Notes under the pieces: model-generated
What the model was told of the DNA's origin: nothing
The model's database searches: none
The model's input: the letters and a program-made list of their open reading frames with translations, nothing else
DNA from: Puniceicoccaceae bacterium 5H
GTDB lineage: Bacteria > Verrucomicrobiota > Verrucomicrobiia > Opitutales > Oceanipulchritudinaceae
Assembly: GCA_009772895.1 (NCBI GenBank)
Contig: WOUP01000001.1
Span: 372,001 to 436,000, forward strand
Reading direction: 5' to 3'
DNA: 64,000 nucleotides
Translations under genes and position numbers: made by a program
Part shown: positions 31,331 to 39,062 of the stretch, piece by piece
Numbering within the stretch: position 1 is the first letter of the stretch
Layout of the letters: every line of letters starts with the position of its first letter

Positions 31331-32500
31331 ATGCCCCTGTTTCGTTCCATCTGGCTCCTCTTGGCACTCCTGTTCGCCGGTCAGCTTGTGCATGCACAAG
31401 ACGTGTCTGCTGACGACTTTCGCGGCTTCTGGATTGTACGGGAAAGCGCCGGTGACACCTGTGTGATCAATATCAAGGCTGGTGGTCGGCTCTCCTGTTT
31501 CTGGACGGGCACACGGACCAACGACATCATTCACGGGTCCTGGGAAGTCGACGGTGACCGGCTGGTTGCCAAGTGGGACTCGGGCGTGACGGATGTCTTC
31601 GAAGTATGGGGAGCGTCCTCGCTGGTGCGCAAAAGCTACCAGTCCAGCGATATTTCGGGCGAGCCGTTCGAAGAGGCGCGCGCCACCCGGCTCGATCCGC
31701 GGCAAGTGGGCAGCCTGGCTTCCGGTAGTGCCAATTCCTCGGACGAAGCGTCCGACGAGGAGTCCGGCGACAAGCCGCTCGTAGGCGAGGCGGAAGAACC
31801 TGAACCCCAAGCCCCGAAGGAGACTCCGCCCCCTGCCCCGCTGCAAAGCAATTACGTGGGCTATTGGGTCATCCCGCAGAGCGGTGGCGGCTTCATGGGC
31901 TTTGGTGGCGGCAGCGACAAGTTTTACCTGTTCCTCTCCCGCAGTGGTGAAGCCAAAGTCTCCCTGCGCTCCTGGGACGAAAGTCCCGGCGCTGTCGGCC
32001 GCTGGCACGAGAAAAACGGTTCGGCCTACATCGAGTGGAGCGGCGGCACGAAGGACCTGCTGCAACCGGGCACGCAAAGCAATTTCGAATTCCTCACCTA
32101 CTCGCGCAAGCAAGGCTGGAGCGACAAGCCGAAGCAGGCCCGCAAGGCCGAGCGCTCGAGCGCTTCCGAGGCGGGCCGCCTCTTCAACGCCGGTGACGTG
32201 CAATTCCTCTCCGTCGACGACATCCGTGGCAGCTGGAAAACAGTTGGGGAAGACGCCGACGAGCAGTCCATCCAGATCGACGGCTGGGGCCGCGCCGTGC
32301 GGACCGGTGCGGATCAGAAAAAGCTGCAGGGCGAATGGCGCCTCTACAGCGACTATCTGGTCATCAACTGGGAAGACGGCTCCAAGGACCTGCTCCGCCC
32401 GGGCGCCCGCGGGTTTGTCCGCGAAGTATTTGCGCCCGGCGTGCCCTTGAGCAGCCCGCCCAGCAGCCAGCAACTGCTGGTGCGAGCCAACGGCTCCTAG
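31331..32500 (+). CDS. Secreted protein with three internal beta-type repeats
   Basis: An N-terminal signal peptide (MPLFRSIWLLLALLFAGQLVHA) predicts export. The rest is built from three copies of a roughly 75-residue unit that begins DDFRGFW, NYVGYWV and DDIRGSW. Each unit contains a G-x-W block, a Trp two strands later and a G-x-x-D-hydrophobic turn: GSWEVDGDRLVAKWDSGVTD, GRWHEKNGSAYIEWSGGTKD and GEWRLYSDYLVINWEDGSKD. A Ser/Asp/Glu/Pro-rich linker (about 120-175) separates units 1 and 2. I do not recognise the family. The architecture suggests a small beta-barrel or propeller-like fold facing the periplasm. The stop overlaps the convergent gene's stop at CTAG. Confidence 0.7.
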   Translation: MPLFRSIWLLLALLFAGQLVHAQDVSADDFRGFWIVRESAGDTCVINIKAGGRLSCFWTGTRTNDIIHGSWEVDGDRLVAKWDSGVTDVFEVWGASSLVRKSYQSSDISGEPFEEARATRLDPRQVGSLASGSANSSDEASDEESGDKPLVGEAEEPEPQAPKETPPPAPLQSNYVGYWVIPQSGGGFMGFGGGSDKFYLFLSRSGEAKVSLRSWDESPGAVGRWHEKNGSAYIEWSGGTKDLLQPGTQSNFEFLTYSRKQGWSDKPKQARKAERSSASEAGRLFNAGDVQFLSVDDIRGSWKTVGEDADEQSIQIDGWGRAVRTGADQKKLQGEWRLYSDYLVINWEDGSKDLLRPGARGFVREVFAPGVPLSSPPSSQQLLVRANGS

Positions 32501-33918
32501 TCGGAGCTCTTGTCTCCTTCTTCGACGATGCGGCAGGGCAAAAGTGCCGCATCGCGCATCCCGTGGATGATCTTTTTGTCCGCTGGGCAGAAGGTCGCCA
32601 GGATACCGGAAAGTGTCGCCTTGTCACCCTCTACAAAGTAGTAAGGGCACAGGCGCAGTCGCCCTTCCATCGTGCGCACGTTCCCATCGTCTTCATAGAC
32701 GGGATGGCGCAGACGCACCGGCTTGCGATATTCCTGCAAGATGTAGAGGTTGTGATCGGCTTCGGCGATCGCCTCCACGATGCCCTCTTCCCATTCCGCA
32801 CGGGAAGCGTCGCTGCCGAGCAAGACGGAACGCGCGCCCCAGGCATTTTCGTGGTAGCCACTGAGCTTCAGAATCAGGTTGCGCTCTTTTTGCGACGCTT
32901 CGGCCAGCTGCTCCCATTTATAGATGGGCTTGCCTCCGACCTCAGGTCCATCGAGCACGGCGTTGGGCGGCAGGTCTACCGGGTCCATGATCCAGCCTTG
33001 CGGGATGATCTTTTTCAGGAGCTTCAGCGAACGCTTGCTCATGTTTTCCCGCCAGTAATCCTCCAGCAAATGATGGTGGAACAGGGCCAAGTTGAGCTTT
33101 TCCTCCTGAAAGTGTCGCATCGGCGGCGTCACCTGCAGATTCTGCCCATTTTCCAGCATCTCCTTGATGTAGGGAGCGACCGGGATATTGGGCAGATCGA
33201 ACAACTCCCAAAAGCGATAGACGATGTCGATCTCTTCCGGGTTGCCGCCCACATCCGCGCACAGGCTGTCGCCGAGCGGCATCACATCGCTGGGGTGAAA
33301 GGCGTAAACGCGGTGCCCCCGGCGCTGCAATTCGCTGGCCAGCCAATCCATTTCCGGGCGGTAGGTCGCGGCCTCATCGGAAACCAGGATCGCGATCATC
33401 GGCGACGCCTTGCCCGGGCATAGCGACGCCAGCGAGGCATAAAACGCCGTCAGCATCTCATCATCGCCACCAATCACGTTGCCTTGCTCGCGGTAGAGAC
33501 GATTCAGAAAGGCCGTCAGCCCGATGCCGCCCGGGACTGAGTCCACCTCGGTCAGCGCAAACCCGTCCTCGACCGGCAACAAGTCCGGCCGGATGACCAT
33601 GGGCTGGGACTGTCGCAAGTTCTTGTGGCGCGCGTGTTCGATCAGCTCCTGCGGCTTGCCGCGATCCAGATACTCAGCCACCCAAGGCGTCTTCAGCTCG
33701 CGATTGCGCAAGATGTTCTTGCCATCCGCGGAGCGCTGGTAGAGCAGCTCCACCGCCTTGTAAAACTCCAGGCACGCCTGCCCGATCGCCTCCAGTTGCT
33801 GGACCTGCTTCGGGCTCAGCGGCCACGCCTCGGGAGAGAGGCGCCAGGTCTTGTCCTCGAAAAGCGGCTGGGCCGCCGTTGCGTCTTTGATTTCTTGATA
33901 CGAAAGTTGCTCTGCCAT
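32497..33918 (-). CDS. Probable circularly permuted ATP-grasp-like protein, function unknown
   Basis: This 473-residue cytoplasmic protein is not one I can name. The central and C-terminal parts read like an ATP-grasp ligase of the circularly permuted type. VIRPDLLPVEDGFALTEVDS and VPGGIGLTAFLN resemble a substrate-binding segment. NLILKLSGYHENAWGARSVL resembles a glycine-rich ATP loop, and NLYILQEYRKP, EGRLRLCPYYFVEGD and CPADKKIIHGM resemble the C-terminal catalytic strands. A ligase that joins an acid and an amine with ATP would fit, but this is inference. It converges on the triple-repeat protein gene with a shared CTAG. Confidence 0.5.
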   Translation of the reverse strand: MAEQLSYQEIKDATAAQPLFEDKTWRLSPEAWPLSPKQVQQLEAIGQACLEFYKAVELLYQRSADGKNILRNRELKTPWVAEYLDRGKPQELIEHARHKNLRQSQPMVIRPDLLPVEDGFALTEVDSVPGGIGLTAFLNRLYREQGNVIGGDDEMLTAFYASLASLCPGKASPMIAILVSDEAATYRPEMDWLASELQRRGHRVYAFHPSDVMPLGDSLCADVGGNPEEIDIVYRFWELFDLPNIPVAPYIKEMLENGQNLQVTPPMRHFQEEKLNLALFHHHLLEDYWRENMSKRSLKLLKKIIPQGWIMDPVDLPPNAVLDGPEVGGKPIYKWEQLAEASQKERNLILKLSGYHENAWGARSVLLGSDASRAEWEEGIVEAIAEADHNLYILQEYRKPVRLRHPVYEDDGNVRTMEGRLRLCPYYFVEGDKATLSGILATFCPADKKIIHGMRDAALLPCRIVEEGDKSSD

Positions 33919-34004
33919 GACAATTCGGTCGCGCAGCAGTCCATCCTGCCGTGTTTAGGATATAGCCGCGAAAGGATACTCCTGCAACCCCAAGACCAAA
34001 TTGT

Positions 34005-34619
34005 CTACCTGTTACGGGCCCGCTTTTTCTTCGTCGGGCGCCACTTCGCCGGCTTCAAGTCGTGCGTCGCCTCCCGCCAGATAAAGCGGAACGGCTTCTC
34101 AACCCACTCCTCGGCATACGCGATGCCGATCCGCGGCGTCACGTCCACCGCCTTGTCCGGGACGTCTTCGCCGGTCTCGATCCAGAGCCCGTTCGCCGGG
34201 ACGGCCAACTTACCATGATGTTGCTTGCCGATGCCCAACCCCTTCGTCAGCTTGCCCGGCCCATCCGCATGGCCCGCGCCTCTGAGCAATACTGCCGCCG
34301 GATGATCCTGCCGCTCGCAAACGATATTCGCCATCCAGTGGACCCCGTAGCAGAGGTAGATATACCAGTGACCAGGGGCTCCAAACATCACCTGGGTGCG
34401 AGGCGTCAGCCCCTTGGCCGCGTGGCAGGCTTTGTCGTCCGGCCCTGTATAGGCCTCCGTCTCATGAATGACCCAGCGGTGAACCGGACCATGGGGATGC
34501 TCCCGCAGGCAAAGATAGTCCCCCAACAGTTCGCGCGCTACCTGGAGGGCACTACGCGCAAAAAACTCCGGTGGAAGCACCTCCCCCGGAGCCATCGACT
34601 CTAATTGGCGCCAGCTCAT
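34005..34619 (-). CDS. 3-methyladenine DNA glycosylase (AAG/MPG type)
   Basis: Excises alkylated purines and hypoxanthine from DNA at the start of base-excision repair. ETEAYTGPDDKACHA carries the catalytic glutamate. VMFGAPGHWYIYLCYGVHWMANIV is the base-flipping and DNA-binding core, and LTKGLGIGKQHHG follows. The length of 204 residues is usual for bacterial Mpg. The Lys/Arg-rich C-terminus (KKKRARNR) may aid DNA binding. The start overlaps the meaB stop as ATGA, so translation is likely coupled. Confidence 0.93.
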   Translation of the reverse strand: MSWRQLESMAPGEVLPPEFFARSALQVARELLGDYLCLREHPHGPVHRWVIHETEAYTGPDDKACHAAKGLTPRTQVMFGAPGHWYIYLCYGVHWMANIVCERQDHPAAVLLRGAGHADGPGKLTKGLGIGKQHHGKLAVPANGLWIETGEDVPDKAVDVTPRIGIAYAEEWVEKPFRFIWREATHDLKPAKWRPTKKKRARNR

Positions 34620-35716
34620 CCGTTCCAGAGCGCGAGCAGGTTTTCTGCCGCCTGAGCTGCCGGGACTTCGCCTTTGGCCACCTGCTGCCGGATGCCGACG
34701 AGCCGTTCCTTGACCGTCGGGTCACGGAAAAACAGGTCCTGCAGCCCTTCGGTCAACAGCGCATCGAGCCACTCGACCCGCTGCTTTTCCCGGCGGCGTT
34801 GGAACTCTCCGCTTTCCCCGGTCTGGCGACGGAAGTCTTCGACCTTCTCCCACAACTCCGGCAAACCTTCCTTGGTCAACGCGGAGCACATGACGGCCTT
34901 GGTCTTCCAGCCTTGCGTCGCGGGCGCAAGAAAGGACAGCACACGGTTGAGCTCGGCCTTGGCCATGCGCGCCCGCTGCACATTGTCGCCATCGGCCTTG
35001 TTGACGGCGATCAGGTCCGCCAGTTCGATCACACCCTTTTTGATCCCCTGCAGTTCATCGCCGGCACCTGCAATGGAGAGCAGCATGAAGAAATCGACCA
35101 TCGAGCGGACCGTCACTTCGCTCTGCCCCACCCCGACCGTTTCCAGGATGATGACGTCGCAGCCGAAGGCTTCACAGACCAGGAGCGTTTCGCGGGTTTT
35201 GCGAGCAACGCCGCCCAGGTTGCCGCCGTTTGGCGAAGGACGAATGAAGGCGTTGGGGTGCCTCGACAGCTCGACCATGCGCGTCTTGTCGCCGAGAATG
35301 CTCCCCTTCGTGACGGAGGAAGAGGGGTCGATCGCCAGCACCGCCAGCCGGTGTTCCTGATCGCACAGCCATTTTCCCAAAGCCTCGATCGTGGTGCTCT
35401 TGCCTGCGCCCGGCACGCCCGTAATGCCGACACGGATCGACTTGCCCGTGTGCGGCAACAGTGCGCTCAACACCTCTTGCGCCACTTCCCGGTGTGCGGC
35501 CGCGTTGCTCTCGATCAGCGTGATCGTGCGGCCCAGCATGGTGCGATCCCCCGCCAACACGCCCTGGACGTAATCGTCGGCCTTAAGCGCTCGCCGACGC
35601 TTAACGGTGCGGGTGCGGGCAGTCGCCATTTCGGTGCCTGCTCTGACAAAGCTGTTGAATCCCTGATCCGGGCCTCCCTCGGCCCATTCCGGGCGGCTGG
35701 TTGATTCCTTCGCCAT
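34616..35716 (-). CDS. meaB: MeaB/ArgK-type GTPase
   Basis: G protein of the SIMIBI class, known for protecting and loading cobalamin on methylmalonyl-CoA mutase. The G1 loop is GVPGAGKSTT, followed by VLAIDPSSSVTKGSILGDKTRM, the G3-like VILETVGVGQSE and NKADG (G4). A C-terminal helical dimer region follows. The length of 366 residues includes about 30 N-terminal residues before the conserved part, and an internal ATG at 35629 is an alternative start. No methylmalonyl-CoA mutase lies in this window. The overlap with the DNA glycosylase gene is unusual for meaB. Confidence 0.92.
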   Translation of the reverse strand: MAKESTSRPEWAEGGPDQGFNSFVRAGTEMATARTRTVKRRRALKADDYVQGVLAGDRTMLGRTITLIESNAAAHREVAQEVLSALLPHTGKSIRVGITGVPGAGKSTTIEALGKWLCDQEHRLAVLAIDPSSSVTKGSILGDKTRMVELSRHPNAFIRPSPNGGNLGGVARKTRETLLVCEAFGCDVIILETVGVGQSEVTVRSMVDFFMLLSIAGAGDELQGIKKGVIELADLIAVNKADGDNVQRARMAKAELNRVLSFLAPATQGWKTKAVMCSALTKEGLPELWEKVEDFRRQTGESGEFQRRREKQRVEWLDALLTEGLQDLFFRDPTVKERLVGIRQQVAKGEVPAAQAAENLLALWNG

Positions 35717-35797
35717 GGCCTTTAGCCAATCGACTGCAAACGCACCTCACAACAAAAACCCGCATCTCTCGCGCCCGGGCCCTTCATTCGAAGCGTG

Positions 35798-36493
35798 CTA
35801 AGGCTGACGCGTGCGCCACTTGTCCATCGCCTCCAGACAAGTCATCAGGCAGGCCACGTTTTGCTCGTCTGCCGAGAGGAGCCGTCCCGAGGACATCGAA
35901 GCGATCTCCTGCCCCTGCTGATGCCACCTCCGGTAGGTGTGGCTCATCATAGCTCGCTGTTCGGGTGGAAAATGCGCGCTCTTGAACCCAAAGAAGAAGG
36001 TGGCGAGGCTGCGAAGGTCCGGCCAGGTTTCCATTTGCCCGGCCTCCCACATCCTCGATTGCAGCTGCTGAAGCGTCTGTTCATCGCGCAAGCGCCAGCA
36101 AGTCTCCCGCAGGACCCCCAGTCGGCGCCGGGTCGAGACTTCTACAATGGCTTTGAATTCGAGCCCCTGTGCTACCATTTCCGCCGCCAGAAAATTCTCG
36201 TGGAGCAGCGCTTCAAAGGCCTCCTCGATTGTCAGTGGCTGCAGCTGGCGGATCAGACGCTCGATCGAAATCAGCGGCTGACGTTCGGGCCAATCATCCT
36301 TTTCCTCCCGCTTGGCCACGATGTAGCGGCGCGTGTCCAGGCTGATACGCGCGCGCAAAAGCAACTCCGTAAGTCCTGCTACCAGATAGATCAGGTGGTT
36401 ATCCACCTCCCGACGGACGAAGCGCCTCTTGGCATCGAAAGCGCGTAGCAGCAAGACTTCCTCGGGCAGCGTCAAATACTCAATCGCCACCAT
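35798..36493 (-). CDS. GPP34 (GOLPH3-like) family protein
   Basis: The N-terminal pattern EYLTLPEEVLLLRAFDAKRRF, followed by VAGLTELLLRARISLDTRRYIV, matches the start of the GPP34 family, whose eukaryotic members bind phosphatidylinositol 4-phosphate at the Golgi. Bacterial members are known but little studied. The 231-residue protein is mostly helical by pattern and has no membrane segment or signal peptide. The assignment rests on the first 60 residues. The rest is Arg/Glu/Leu-rich and not obviously homologous. It sits 73 bases after the CII-like gene, and meaB follows 81 bases downstream. Confidence 0.55.
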   Translation of the reverse strand: MVAIEYLTLPEEVLLLRAFDAKRRFVRREVDNHLIYLVAGLTELLLRARISLDTRRYIVAKREEKDDWPERQPLISIERLIRQLQPLTIEEAFEALLHENFLAAEMVAQGLEFKAIVEVSTRRRLGVLRETCWRLRDEQTLQQLQSRMWEAGQMETWPDLRSLATFFFGFKSAHFPPEQRAMMSHTYRRWHQQGQEIASMSSGRLLSADEQNVACLMTCLEAMDKWRTRQP

Positions 36494-36566
36494 TTCTTTT
36501 CAAGCTGCGGGAATTTTCAGAGGAATACAAGGCTGCCCAAGTGCGTTATTTGCAATTTCTTGAGGT

Positions 36567-37064
36567 TCAGGCGCCCACGCGCTTGAGGCCGCACCGATCC
36601 AGTGCCTGCTGGCTGATGCTGGCATAATCACCGCGCTCGCACGCGGCCACAAAGCCTTCGGTGTCTGCCTTTAACTCGTCCCAACGCTGTCGGATCGATT
36701 CGGCTTCGATGCGGGAGATCCGTTCGTCACCCGCAGCCTGGGTCACGGTCGAGAGCAGGCTGGCAAACTCGCGCACCAGTTGATTCATGCAAGTGACGTA
36801 GTCTGGCCGGGCCTCTTCTTCCACTGGTGGATTGGGCAGAAAAAAGCCGTCGGCCTTTTCGGCCATCCAGCGGGCAACCGCATGGTCCTTACTGACCGCG
36901 TCGAGCTGGTTCGCACGATCCAGGGGATTCAAGGCGCCACTGTGCTGGTCGTGCGTCGGTTGCGACCACTTGTAGACCAGCGATACCGAGACCCCGAGCT
37001 CCCGCGCCAATTCCTTGGGGCTCATCTCGGCCAGACAGCTCTTTACGACCTCGTGCGATTCCAT
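36567..37064 (-). CDS. CII-like helix-turn-helix protein
   Basis: The N-terminal helix-turn-helix reads SPKELARELGVSVSLVYKWSQP (about 15-36), in the style of phage CII-type regulators. An alpha-helical region about 100 residues long follows, with acidic and Arg-rich patches (LVREFASLLSTVTQAAGDERISRIEAESIRQRW), probably for oligomerisation. At 165 residues it is longer than lambda CII (97). It is probably a transcription regulator, but no target can be named. Nothing else near it looks like a prophage. It lies 75 bases downstream of the second hybrid kinase gene. Confidence 0.65.
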   Translation of the reverse strand: MESHEVVKSCLAEMSPKELARELGVSVSLVYKWSQPTHDQHSGALNPLDRANQLDAVSKDHAVARWMAEKADGFFLPNPPVEEEARPDYVTCMNQLVREFASLLSTVTQAAGDERISRIEAESIRQRWDELKADTEGFVAACERGDYASISQQALDRCGLKRVGA

Positions 37065-37139
37065 GCCTCCCTTATGCAGGCAATTCCACCAGAGGCAAGA
37101 TCGGGTTGTCCAATCCGTAGAGCGTTTGCGCGGACGACC

Positions 37140-39062
37140 CTAGCTGGCGCGGCCTTCGAGCGACTTTTCGATCAGGTTGACCAACTGCTCGGCCCGGAAC
37201 GGCTTGCCGAGGTAGGTATCGAAGCCCATCGACTCGAAGCGCTCTCGATCCCCCGGCAGCGAAAAAGCGGTAAACGCCACCATCACCGTCTGGTCGTAGC
37301 CCTCGATGGCGCGCAGTTGTTCCAACGCATTGATCCCCGTGGTTTCACCGAGGTTGATATCCAGGAAAACCAACTTGTAGTGCCTCTGTTGCGCATGCTC
37401 CAGGGCTTCCTCGGCTGTGAGCGCAAAGTCGATCTCGTACCGGTCCTGCAAGAGCAAACGCATGACCTTCACGGTATGTGCGTTATCCTCTACTACGAGG
37501 ACGGGCCCCTTCTTGACCGCCGACTTGGGCGGCATCGAGTGCCGTGTCGTCTGGGGTTCACTTTGTGCATTCTCCTCCGCATTGCGTTCGGCCAGCGGTA
37601 GCGAGACAATGAAAGTCGTACCCTTGTCGGGTTCACTCTGCACTTCGATGCGGCCATTCATCAACTGCACGAGTTGGTGCGTAATCGCCAAACCAAGACC
37701 GCTACCTTCGTGGCGTCGGTTCTCGCCGCTGGACTCCTGCTCGAAGGGACGGAAAAGGCGGGTCCGAAAGTCAGGTGAAATGCCTCGACCGGTGTCGCTG
37801 ATGATAAAGCGGGCACTTTGTTCGGCCTCCTCGACCCGCACCTCAATCTTGCCGTTTTGGGTAAACTTGACGCTGTTACCGATCAGATTGGTCAGGATCC
37901 GGTGCAAAGCAGCTTGATCGGCGAGAATGCGAACGGGCACATCACATCCTGTCACCGCGATTTCATTGCCGGCGTCACGCGCCTGTAGTTGCATCAAGTC
38001 CACCGTTTCGTTCACCTCGCGACAGATGTCGTGCGGGCTGATGCTCAGCTTTGTCTTGCCGCTCTCAAGGCGAGCGAGATCGAGCACGGAATTGATCGTC
38101 CCCAGCAGTCGCTGGCTGTTGCTGTGCAGCAACTCGGCCATATCTTGCAGCTCGCGGTCAGCCTTCTCCTTCAGAATTTCCGCCATACCGATGATGCTGG
38201 TCAGAGGCGTACGAATCTCATGACTCATGTTAGAGAGGAAGTTGGATTTGGCGCGGCTCGCCGCCTCCGCTTCTTCCTTCGCCTTGACCGTGGCCACCTG
38301 GGCCTGCTTCTGAGAATCGATGTCTGTCGAACTCGCGACCCAGTAGTCTGACGGATCGTTTGGCGAGCGCAGGGGAATAACCCGCGTCAGTTGCCAGCGG
38401 TATTCATTGTCCGGGTCGCGCAGGCGGTATTCCTGGGCGAAGTCGACCTTCTGTTCGATCGCCGTTTCCCAGTCGCGTTTCAGCGCAGCGCGATCTTCGG
38501 GATAAACGGCTTCAAAGAAGCCTGAGTGCGGATCGAGCCCCAGCCTTTTGGCCAGTGCACGCCAACGCCGGTTCGCGTATGTCACTTCACCCTGCTCATT
38601 CATGATCCAGACGTACTGGGGCAGTGAATCGAGACAGGCCTCCCAGCGGTGCGAAAGTCGATCGGCGTGCTGTTCTGCTCGGCGCATCCGCAGCAGCGAA
38701 TTGACTGTTGCAATCAGCTCACGCGGACGGATCGGGTCACGCAGATAACCGTCGGCACCGCTCTCCAAGCCCTCAATTACGTCGTCCGAGTCGACAAAAG
38801 CGGCCGACGTCTGCAGGATCGGAATGGACGAGGTTTGCGGGTTAGAGCGCAAGTGCCGGCATACTTGGTACCCAATCATGTCCGGCAGCTTCACATCCAG
38901 AATGATGAGCGCCGGCCCTTGCTCAGCCAGCTGAAGTCCTTCTTCACCGCTGCCGGCCTCCTGGACCTCGTAGCCCGCTCGTTCCAGGTATCGACGCAGC
39001 GTATAACGATTCGTCTCCTGATCATCGACGATCAGGATCGTATCTTTGTCGTTCATGTGCAT
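37140..39062 (-). CDS. Hybrid histidine kinase: REC-PAS-HisKA-HATPase-REC
   Basis: The 640-residue cytoplasmic sensor kinase has receivers at both ends and no membrane segment. The N-terminal REC has Asp56 (LIILDVKLPD). A PAS-like region spans about 140-255. HisKA places the phosphoacceptor at His281 (LSNMSHEIRTPLTS). The ATPase motifs GRGISPDFRTRLF and GLGLAITHQLV follow. The C-terminal REC (about 525-640) has FLDINLGE with its acceptor Asp near 573. The start could be 39062 or 39056, and the latter overlaps the preceding stop as ATGA. The gene is the last of the run that starts at rsbR. The N-terminal REC should take phosphate from another kinase, perhaps its neighbour. Confidence 0.92.
   Translation of the reverse strand: MHMNDKDTILIVDDQETNRYTLRRYLERAGYEVQEAGSGEEGLQLAEQGPALIILDVKLPDMIGYQVCRHLRSNPQTSSIPILQTSAAFVDSDDVIEGLESGADGYLRDPIRPRELIATVNSLLRMRRAEQHADRLSHRWEACLDSLPQYVWIMNEQGEVTYANRRWRALAKRLGLDPHSGFFEAVYPEDRAALKRDWETAIEQKVDFAQEYRLRDPDNEYRWQLTRVIPLRSPNDPSDYWVASSTDIDSQKQAQVATVKAKEEAEAASRAKSNFLSNMSHEIRTPLTSIIGMAEILKEKADRELQDMAELLHSNSQRLLGTINSVLDLARLESGKTKLSISPHDICREVNETVDLMQLQARDAGNEIAVTGCDVPVRILADQAALHRILTNLIGNSVKFTQNGKIEVRVEEAEQSARFIISDTGRGISPDFRTRLFRPFEQESSGENRRHEGSGLGLAITHQLVQLMNGRIEVQSEPDKGTTFIVSLPLAERNAEENAQSEPQTTRHSMPPKSAVKKGPVLVVEDNAHTVKVMRLLLQDRYEIDFALTAEEALEHAQQRHYKLVFLDINLGETTGINALEQLRAIEGYDQTVMVAFTAFSLPGDRERFESMGFDTYLGKPFRAEQLVNLIEKSLEGRAS

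Noticed and set aside
36567-37064. Prophage remnant suggested by the CII-like gene
   Set aside because: No integrase, phage structural gene, attachment repeat or tRNA target is seen nearby, and the flanking genes are chromosomal.
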